From an uncultured Saprospiraceae bacterium (lineage in GTDB: Bacteria > Bacteroidota > Bacteroidia > Chitinophagales > Saprospiraceae): a stretch of 5,003 nt of DNA. Of this stretch, positions 1-5,003 are shown piece by piece. Under the pieces are notes generated by a model. The model ran no database searches, had not been told where the DNA came from, and saw only the letters and a program-made list of their open reading frames with translations. The DNA is taken from NCBI GenBank assembly GCA_938002705.1, contig CALLAG010000125.1, forward strand, positions 1 through 5,003, in the 5' to 3' direction. Position numbers and translations under genes: made by a program. How positions within the stretch are numbered: the stretch's first letter is position 1; each line of letters begins with the position of its first letter.

Positions 1-924
1 TACGATAGCCTTATAGGCAAGTTAGGCGAATGGATTAATGCATTAGTACTTATAATCCCCAATCTGATTATAGCAAGTGTGGTTGGCTTATTAGCATATT
101 TTTTCTCTAAGTATGTTAGAAGATTTGCAGTCAAGGCAGTATCTAAAATTACGAAGAATAAGACGGTACTTAATCTTGTATCTAATCTTGCGACTGTCAT
201 ATTCGGTATTATTATTCTATTCCTTATTCTATCTATACTTAATCTAGGAGAGACGATCAATAAGATTCTGGCTACTGCTGGGGTACTTGGTCTTGCAGTA
301 GGTCTTGCACTACAAGATCCTATGACTAACCTATTCTCTGGCGTATTTATGTCTGTAAGAAAACTATACAAAATAGGTGATCTCGTCGAGACTAACGGAT
401 TCTTCGGTGTTATAGCAGACATTGATCTCAAAGCTACTCGCCTGAGGTTACCTGCAGGTCAGACAGTTGTTATTCCTAATAAAGATGTGATACAAAGTCC
501 ACTGAAAAATTATTCTTCATCAGGAGAAAGAAGAATAGATCTGGAGTGTGGCGTAAGCTACGGTGATGACTTAGATAAAGTAGAACGATTAGTCAAAGAA
601 GTGATGAGCAACACAGATGGATTAATAGAGAATAGACCAGTTGATTTTATGTTTACAGAATTTGGTGGTAGCTCTATTAATTTTAAAGTAAGGTTTTGGA
701 TCCCTGAGACATCCCAAGGTAATTATCTCAAGAAAAAATCAGAGATTATAAAGAAAATCAAGAATACCTTTGATAAAAATAACATCTCAATTCCTTTCCC
801 TATTACGACATTGGATTTTGGTATAAAAGGCGGTGTAGAATTAAAGGATATGTTAGGTAGCACATCAACATCTAAGTATCTTAATAATCATACCAATGGC
901 GTAGAGATGAACCATTCCGCATAA
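1..924 (+). CDS. MscS-type small-conductance mechanosensitive channel, 5'-truncated by window
   Basis: Probable inner-membrane channel that opens under membrane tension and releases solutes after hypo-osmotic shock. The frame is open from base 1, so the true start lies upstream; the GTG at 79 falls inside the first membrane segment and is not a credible start. Of 307 visible residues, about 12-35 and 57-80 are hydrophobic (TM1, TM2). The pore-lining TM3 follows, with the family signature GLAVGLALQDP at about 97-107 (the Gly/Ala-rich helix of MscS). The beta domain carries IPN at 158-160, and the alpha/beta domain includes GVSYGDD near 184-190. The C-terminal domain shows the usual FPITTLDFG. 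E. coli MscS has 286 residues, so probably only a few codons are missing and this is the short form without extra N-terminal helices. It ends in tandem stops (TAATAA), 39 bp before the next gene on the same strand. Family assignment is firm; gating properties cannot be read from sequence. Confidence 0.93.
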   Translation, partial: YDSLIGKLGEWINALVLIIPNLIIASVVGLLAYFFSKYVRRFAVKAVSKITKNKTVLNLVSNLATVIFGIIILFLILSILNLGETINKILATAGVLGLAVGLALQDPMTNLFSGVFMSVRKLYKIGDLVETNGFFGVIADIDLKATRLRLPAGQTVVIPNKDVIQSPLKNYSSSGERRIDLECGVSYGDDLDKVERLVKEVMSNTDGLIENRPVDFMFTEFGGSSINFKVRFWIPETSQGNYLKKKSEIIKKIKNTFDKNNISIPFPITTLDFGIKGGVELKDMLGSTSTSKYLNNHTNGVEMNHSA

Positions 925-963
925 TAAGATTAAATTAATAACTACAACTACAAACTTCAGACA

Positions 964-1428
964 ATGAATTCACCAGTAAATATATCAACAGGATCTATCA
1001 TACCATCTATAAGATTGATGCTAAATGCAGATATGAAGACTTTAAATAAAATGGTAAGCGGTAGAAATCCTGACTCTAAAATGGCCATCTTTATAAATAG
1101 TCTACTCAAAGCTAAAGAACAAATAATCAATACTCTACCCGGAGACGTAGATGGCACAACAGGGTCTGCACATCCTCCTCAACAAAATACCAATCTTAGA
1201 TATTCGGCATTAGATCAAGAGGATGAGATAGAACAATCAAAACTACTCAGAATTATAAAAAATATAGAATCTAATCAAGCCACTTATGTAAGAAACAGCT
1301 ATAGTCAAGCTGGATTACCTCAAGAGGTAGAATCTATACTTACTAAAGTGATAAAGATGTATGGCGCTATAGAAGATCAACTGAATAGAAGCAAAATGAC
1401 AAATGATATATCACCTATAGAATTATAA
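964..1428 (+). CDS. Small helical protein, probable divergent DUF2383/PA2169-like four-helix bundle
   Basis: A 154-residue soluble protein with no signal peptide or membrane segment. The ATG at 964 is the first in frame after the stops that end the MscS gene; no Shine-Dalgarno is visible, as is usual in Bacteroidota. Predicted helices are at about 15-32, 36-58, 84-115 and 118-143. From memory of the DUF2383/PA2169 family (ferritin-like fold, about 150 residues, unknown function), several features align: NPDSKMAIFINSLLKAKEQI at 35-54 with the 'NPELK..F' second helix, a Gly/Ser turn (TTGSAH, 65-70) with 'GSV.GALHR', and LPQEVESIL at 118-126 with the 'LP..V...L' start of the last helix. It is divergent: helix 1 lacks the acidic residues usual there, so metal binding is doubtful. 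It probably shares a transcript with the channel gene, since no terminator is seen in the 39-bp gap, and it converges on the receptor gene 23 bp away. A real gene is likely; the family call is moderate. Confidence 0.75.
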   Translation: MNSPVNISTGSIIPSIRLMLNADMKTLNKMVSGRNPDSKMAIFINSLLKAKEQIINTLPGDVDGTTGSAHPPQQNTNLRYSALDQEDEIEQSKLLRIIKNIESNQATYVRNSYSQAGLPQEVESILTKVIKMYGAIEDQLNRSKMTNDISPIEL

Positions 1429-1451
1429 TTTTTGAAAGTCAGTTTATATTC

Positions 1452-3776
1452 TCAGAACCTGACACTGATACCCGCATTAACACTGCGACCCAGATCATCA
1501 GCAAAATATCTCTGCCTATTGAGATAATCTCTATACTTTATATTCATAATATTATCTGCGGCTATCACTAATCTGAGACGAGTAGAGCTTAATTGCACAT
1601 CACCGCTAATGCTAATACCTATAAGATTATAAGCATCAGGAGGGAGTAAGAAATCCTGCGACTCAGTGATATCATTTTGCTCAAAGACATATTGATTATC
1701 CAATGAAATTTCAAGATTCTCTATTGGCTTACCTAACACACTAAATGGCTTAACCATTGCATAACTTAAGTTGGCCGTTAGGTTATTAGATGGTATAAAA
1801 ACCAATGATGTTCCATTCGTTTCATCATTCCCTTTTATATAGCTATAAGATAGGCTTGCTTCTATATTCTTAGTGACATTATACCTTGTGTATACATCCA
1901 ATCCGTAGATATTAGCATCTGTCTGTTCGTATTTAAAATAGGGAAATGCACCTCTTATAGTTAATATAAATTCTTCTTGAGGTTGTAAGAATATATAATC
2001 ATCAATATTATGAAAATAAGCTAAAGCCTCGATATATATGGGACTTTTAGCATTATTACTTATGGACAAAGTAGTCTTCCATGACTGCTCACTGATGATA
2101 TCAATATCACCTTCTTCTATACCCCCTACCCCTTGATGTAGTCCGAAACTAAATCGCTCATTGATGGCAGGACTGCGTAATGCATAGGCAGTATTAGCAC
2201 TGAGATTAATCATATCAGCTAGGATATATTTATAACCTATGGATGCACTATAGTTGTGGTATACATCATTATATCGCAATATCTCACGTGGCAGTGTATT
2301 AGATATAGTCACAACATCTTGTGCCACCATATCATATCTTAGTCCCGCTTCTGCAGTATAGGTTTTAGTCTTCTTGGCTAAGGTAGTATACACCCCACCA
2401 TTATAAGAAATGTAATCAGGAATCAAGGGTAGGATTCCTGTCTCCGGATTATTAGTATTATCTGTAATACTCGCTTGTAATCCTGTCTTGAGATACAGAT
2501 CATTATCGTACTCGGCGTTATACTGAATATCAGCAACCCCCATGTACTGTAGCAAGCTAAGGGCAGGAATATCTGATCGCCCACTCCGCCTTACGTCAAA
2601 TTCTTTGCGCAGATTGGCCTGGCCTGATACATCGATATTAAGCCACTTACTATCAGATATAAAATACTGTGAGCTCCACTTAATCAGGTGATGATTGACT
2701 TTTTGCTTAGGTGCATCTATCTCATAAGAAAACTTATCCTCTGTAAAGAATGGTACGTCTCTACCTATAGCGATTTCTAAGTCCGTCAGATTGCCGATGT
2801 GAGATCCTCTAAGCACGCCGAGATCTGCATTGAACGAACTTATATACAACTGAGCATTATGCTTATCAGATAATTTCTTTTCTAACTGCAAGGCAATGTT
2901 TGTCTCTTGGCCTCCAGTATTATTGAGATAATAATCTGGTGTGCTTCTATCTCCACTTTTCTTAAATGTTCCATTAAGTTTCCATGCCAGATGAGAGCCA
3001 TACTTTTGGATTTGGGCATTGACGCCATTGCTTCTTCCATTAGATTCGTAGAAGTATTGTAGCTTCCCGTGGGTGTGTGGGTCTTGATCTATCTTACTTG
3101 GTTCCACAAGCACGATGGCACCCATCTGGCCATTCATATAGCTTATAGCATTGACTCCTTTGATGACGCTTATCTTATTTGCGACAAGCGGATCTATCTC
3201 TGGGCTGTGATCATTACCCCATTGCTGCCCCGCCTGTACGACACCATTATTAAGTATGGTCAGCCTATTACCGTATAGACCTTGTACGATAGGCTTGGCT
3301 ATGCCGCTACCGTTCTTAAGACTACTCACGCCAGGCATAGATGCTATCAGATTAGATAAGTTATCTGCTGCATTATCACTGATGTATTGCGTGCTTATAG
3401 ATTCGAAATTCTGCGTCGCTGTAGGTGACTTCCGATCCGTAATACTTACCTCATGTAGAATGTGATCAGTATGGTCCAGAGTATAGACTATAGTCGTATC
3501 CTTATCTATATCAAGATGTAGCCGCTGAGCCTCACATCCTATATGGCTGAACGATATGTGTATATGCCCAGGACAGATATCCTCGATCAGAAAATAGCCA
3601 GTGCTGTCAGTGACTGCTCCTGTCTGTAACTCTTCCACTAAGACATTAGCATACTCTAGCGGCTCTTCAGTCCCAGCATCATAAATATAACCGCTGAGAC
3701 TAATAGTGCAATCCTGGCCACGTACTGATAGTGACGCAAGTAATAGAATAAATAAAACTGAAAGCCTACTCCACAT
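1452..3776 (-). CDS. TonB-dependent outer-membrane receptor, ZnuD-like plug (candidate zinc/metal uptake)
   Basis: A 774-residue outer-membrane receptor importing a ligand with TonB-ExbBD energy. A signal peptide covers about residues 1-20 (cut near VRG/Q). A CarboxypepD_reg-like beta-sandwich follows at about 24-103, as is common in Bacteroidota, then a TonB-box-like HEVSITD at 108-114. The plug (about 120-228) includes MPGVSS, GNRLTILNNG and GQQWGNDHSPEIDP. A 22-strand-type barrel extends to the C-terminus, which ends in the expected aromatic (ISVRF). D189-H190, in DHSPEID, line up with DHAIMVD of Neisseria ZnuD, whose Asp-His pair binds zinc as I recall; HTH at 234-236 just after the plug could also bind metal. 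Length is normal and the frame is intact. Its ATG lies inside the end of the upstream lipoprotein gene (11-bp overlap), so translation is probably coupled. No SusD-like partner is adjacent, arguing against a glycan system. Receptor class is certain; a zinc substrate is inferred, and copper, cobalt or an organic ligand remain possible. Confidence 0.95.
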   Translation of the reverse strand: MWSRLSVLFILLLASLSVRGQDCTISLSGYIYDAGTEEPLEYANVLVEELQTGAVTDSTGYFLIEDICPGHIHISFSHIGCEAQRLHLDIDKDTTIVYTLDHTDHILHEVSITDRKSPTATQNFESISTQYISDNAADNLSNLIASMPGVSSLKNGSGIAKPIVQGLYGNRLTILNNGVVQAGQQWGNDHSPEIDPLVANKISVIKGVNAISYMNGQMGAIVLVEPSKIDQDPHTHGKLQYFYESNGRSNGVNAQIQKYGSHLAWKLNGTFKKSGDRSTPDYYLNNTGGQETNIALQLEKKLSDKHNAQLYISSFNADLGVLRGSHIGNLTDLEIAIGRDVPFFTEDKFSYEIDAPKQKVNHHLIKWSSQYFISDSKWLNIDVSGQANLRKEFDVRRSGRSDIPALSLLQYMGVADIQYNAEYDNDLYLKTGLQASITDNTNNPETGILPLIPDYISYNGGVYTTLAKKTKTYTAEAGLRYDMVAQDVVTISNTLPREILRYNDVYHNYSASIGYKYILADMINLSANTAYALRSPAINERFSFGLHQGVGGIEEGDIDIISEQSWKTTLSISNNAKSPIYIEALAYFHNIDDYIFLQPQEEFILTIRGAFPYFKYEQTDANIYGLDVYTRYNVTKNIEASLSYSYIKGNDETNGTSLVFIPSNNLTANLSYAMVKPFSVLGKPIENLEISLDNQYVFEQNDITESQDFLLPPDAYNLIGISISGDVQLSSTRLRLVIAADNIMNIKYRDYLNRQRYFADDLGRSVNAGISVRF

Positions 3777-4320
3777 CTATATCAAAAGTCACTTCGATGT
3801 CAGTCTCTCCACCTGCATTAGTGATATCTCCGTCAGATACCCCATCTGCAGTCTTAGACGGCTCATGTCTTAGCGTGATAGTCAGCTGACCACTACCGGC
3901 GTCTCCTGTTTCTATAACAGTGCTTATCCCTACTGGGTTACCCATGTCATCTTCATCTGAGTACATAACAGTCACTCCTGGTATAGAAGAACTATAGAAT
4001 ACTTGGTGTTCATCTCCTTCTTCTACGACCTCAAGAGTGATATCTTCTGCTGGACTCTCTTGCTCATTAAGAAATTCTACAGTAGCATTATAGCTTGTGT
4101 TAGCCTGAAGTGCTGAAGTTCTGATGATAGGAGCTACTCCACCATCTCCATCAAGATCTTGAAAACTTAATAATATTGAATTACCAGAACCATCAGGTGT
4201 CAACGTCAAGTTAAGAGTCGTAATCAACTCTTCTTCATTAGGAATGATAGGATCATCCTTACCACATGATGAGAGTAAAAGTAAAATTGACAATAGGGCT
4301 AATAAACTGTGCTTATTCAT
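3766..4320 (-). CDS. Acidic lipoprotein, probably surface-exposed, partner of the TonB-dependent receptor
   Basis: A 184-residue lipoprotein. The signal peptide ends in the lipobox LSSC with Cys19 as the lipidated residue. GKDD follows at once, matching the K-(D/E)2-type export signal known to send Bacteroidota lipoproteins to the cell surface. The rest looks like an all-beta domain rich in Asp and Glu. It has a DLDGDGG loop at 55-61, resembling a calcium-binding DxDxDG loop, a second acidic loop SDEDDMGNP at 121-129, and a conserved-looking tail (TITLRHEPSK, then VSDGDITNAGGETDIEVTF). I recall similar Bacteroidota proteins beside TonB-dependent receptors, often labelled 'type 1 periplasmic binding fold superfamily', but nothing here shows such a fold. 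It is first in the operon, overlaps the receptor start by 11 bp, and follows a -7 promoter element and 7-1-7 palindrome. A role in capturing or handing the ligand to the receptor is inferred; biochemical function is unknown. GEDEH-like acidic/His spots (EEGDEH, 100-105) could bind metal. Confidence 0.9.
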   Translation of the reverse strand: MNKHSLLALLSILLLLSSCGKDDPIIPNEEELITTLNLTLTPDGSGNSILLSFQDLDGDGGVAPIIRTSALQANTSYNATVEFLNEQESPAEDITLEVVEEGDEHQVFYSSSIPGVTVMYSDEDDMGNPVGISTVIETGDAGSGQLTITLRHEPSKTADGVSDGDITNAGGETDIEVTFDIDVE

Positions 4321-4338
4321 AATTATATTATTTTAGTT

Positions 4339-4346
4339 CAAATATA
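4339..4346 (-). promoter_or_regulatory. Bacteroidota -7 promoter element for the lipoprotein-receptor operon
   Basis: On the minus strand this reads TATATTTG, a perfect match to the Bacteroidota primary-sigma -7 consensus TAnnTTTG. It ends 18 bp before the lipoprotein ATG, which would give a short leader of roughly 10 nucleotides. The -33 element is poor: no TTG lies 17-23 bp upstream, and the nearest good one (complement of 4373-4375) is 26 bp away. The start of transcription has not been shown. Confidence 0.55.
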
Positions 4347-4353
4347 GTATAAT

Positions 4354-4368
4354 TGCAACAATGTTGCA
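4354..4368. promoter_or_regulatory. Perfect 15-bp 7-1-7 palindrome, candidate Fur-family (Zur-like) operator
   Basis: The sequence TGCAACA-A-TGTTGCA has two exact 7-bp arms around one central base. This is the geometry of Fur, Zur and PerR boxes (for example TGTTATAnTATAACA for proteobacterial Zur). Symmetry stops sharply at both ends. It sits 7 bp upstream of the -7 element, over the -15 to -35 zone, where a bound repressor would block polymerase. A one-base loop makes an RNA hairpin unlikely, and it lies upstream of the expected transcript. Its placement before a ZnuD-like receptor operon suggests Zur, but no regulator gene is in view and the arm sequence differs from the classical boxes. 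Confidence 0.6.
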
Positions 4369-4464
4369 TAAACAAGACGATAATAAATCAAATAGGTTCA
4401 TTATATACATGTCATACTATCAATCCTCAACCCTAATATTGTATCTTGTATAATAAACTAATTA

Positions 4465-5003
4465 ATGCATTCTCTGAGACTTATACTGTCGGATCTAAAA
4501 TATTTTGCTCCTTGTTGGGTCTTTGCATCTATTAATATATTGACCGGTACATGGGTTCTATACTTGCCGCATATTAAGTCCAAACTTTCTCTCAGTGATG
4601 CCGATATCGGACTATCATTATTTTGTTTTGGATTAGGTATATTACTATCTATACCTTTAGTACCTACTGTAAGTCGGAAAGTAGGCGTGGGCAGAAGTAC
4701 ACAGATCGCAGTAATTGTCTTTGCCATATTATTCAACTTACCACTGATCACACCATCATATCATACACTACTTATAAGTTTGTTCTTGGTAGGTTTTGCT
4801 TCAGGATTTACTGATATAGCCATGAATGCTTTGGTGACTAATATAGAAAAGAACAACCAAAAAAACTTCATGTCGGCAGCTCACGGATTCTTCAGCTTAG
4901 GTGGATTTATCGGTGCAGGCGTAGGGATCTTACTGATGCCAATTATAGGTACTCCACACTATCATATGGTTATCGTATCAGTAATTATTATTCTCACTAA
5001 TCT
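4465..5003 (+). CDS. Major facilitator superfamily transporter, YbjJ-like, N-terminal 179 residues (cut by window end)
   Basis: This frame is open from ATG 4465 to the window end with no stop; an in-frame TAA at 4459-4461 makes this ATG the first possible start. The product is an inner-membrane secondary transporter, and about half or less of a usual 380-400-residue MFS protein is visible. Hydrophobic helices fall near 14-35, 48-68, 79-97, 101-121, 140-160 and 166 onward. The loop after helix 2 carries basic residues (SRKVGVGR, 70-77), as in MFS motif A. GFTDIAMNALV (114-124) and AAHGFFSLGGFIGAG (138-152) match the 'DVAMN' and 'HA.FSLGG..GA' signatures I associate with the YbjJ group of MFS proteins. 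The substrate is unknown; sugar or drug export are both possible. It is divergent from the lipoprotein-receptor operon with 144 bp between starts, and could share its control, but no operator is seen close to this start. Confidence 0.88.
   Translation, partial: MHSLRLILSDLKYFAPCWVFASINILTGTWVLYLPHIKSKLSLSDADIGLSLFCFGLGILLSIPLVPTVSRKVGVGRSTQIAVIVFAILFNLPLITPSYHTLLISLFLVGFASGFTDIAMNALVTNIEKNNQKNFMSAAHGFFSLGGFIGAGVGILLMPIIGTPHYHMVIVSVIIILTN

Larger units (their letters stand above)
4321..4464. promoter_or_regulatory. Divergent intergenic regulatory region
   Basis: This 144-bp AT-rich gap separates the leftward lipoprotein-receptor operon from the rightward transporter gene and is the only sizeable non-coding stretch. 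Its left half holds a -7 element and a palindromic operator for the leftward operon. The right half (about 4370-4464) holds no convincing promoter for the transporter gene: TAATATTG at 4434-4441 matches TAnnTTTG except at one base, but no TTG lies at the right distance upstream. No Shine-Dalgarno is visible before either start, and no riboswitch-like structure was seen. Confidence 0.7.

Noticed and set aside
79..924. GTG at 79 as the start of the channel gene
   Set aside because: The same frame is open to base 1 and encodes the front half of the first membrane helix (LVLIIPNLIIAS), so the gene starts upstream of the window.
957..1157. Minus-strand open frame opposite the small helical protein
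   Set aside because: It has no recognisable family features and lies antisense inside a better-supported gene with normal-looking composition.
1438..1463. GTCAG...CTGAC inverted repeat between the convergent genes as a bidirectional terminator
   Set aside because: The stem is only 5 bp with a 16-base loop, it runs into the receptor coding sequence, and no clear T-run follows on either strand.
3069..3465. Two plus-strand open frames of 69 codons antisense to the receptor plug region
   Set aside because: They overlap the well-supported receptor plug on the other strand, and their translations look like reverse-complement by-products with no start signals.
1452..4320. Polysaccharide utilisation (SusC/SusD) system
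   Set aside because: The lipoprotein is only 184 residues, all-beta and acidic, unlike helical SusD of about 500 residues, and no glycoside hydrolase is nearby.
4464..4471. AATGCATT palindrome over the transporter start codon, also present at 36-43
   Set aside because: It is an 8-bp AT-rich palindrome, expected by chance in such DNA; the second copy lies within the channel coding sequence.
4458..4814. Minus-strand 97-codon and plus-strand 63-codon frames in the right-hand region
   Set aside because: Both overlap the open MFS transporter frame starting at 4465, which has clear family motifs and membrane helices and runs off the window.

Overview
The window looks like chromosomal DNA from a Bacteroidota member, possibly Saprospiria or Flavobacteriia. 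The sequence is AT-rich by eye. There is a TonB-dependent receptor with an N-terminal carboxypeptidase-regulatory-like domain, a lipoprotein signal ending LSSCGKDD, starts without Shine-Dalgarno sequences, and a good match to the Bacteroidota -7 promoter element TAnnTTTG. No RNA genes, insertion sequences, CRISPR arrays or long repeats were seen. The five genes are tightly packed, and the only sizeable gap is the 144-bp divergent region at 4321-4464.

Left part (1-1428, + strand): the 3' part of a small MscS-type mechanosensitive channel gene, whose 5' end lies outside the window. After 39 bp comes a 154-residue cytosolic protein that looks like a divergent DUF2383/PA2169-type four-helix-bundle protein. 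The two are probably co-transcribed and may belong to a general or osmotic stress group.

Centre (1452-4320, - strand): a two-gene operon read from right to left. First is a 184-residue acidic lipoprotein with a probable surface-export signal. It overlaps by 11 bp a 774-residue TonB-dependent outer-membrane receptor. The receptor plug carries an Asp-His pair in the same context as the zinc-binding pair of ZnuD. Just upstream of the lipoprotein gene, next to the -7 promoter element, is a perfect 15-bp 7-1-7 palindrome, the geometry of Fur/Zur/PerR-family operators. Together these suggest a metal-repressed, probably zinc-related, uptake operon. The metal is inferred, not proven.

Right part (4465-5003, + strand): the first 179 codons of a major facilitator transporter resembling the YbjJ group, divergent from the lipoprotein gene and cut by the window end. 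Whether it shares the palindromic operator is open.
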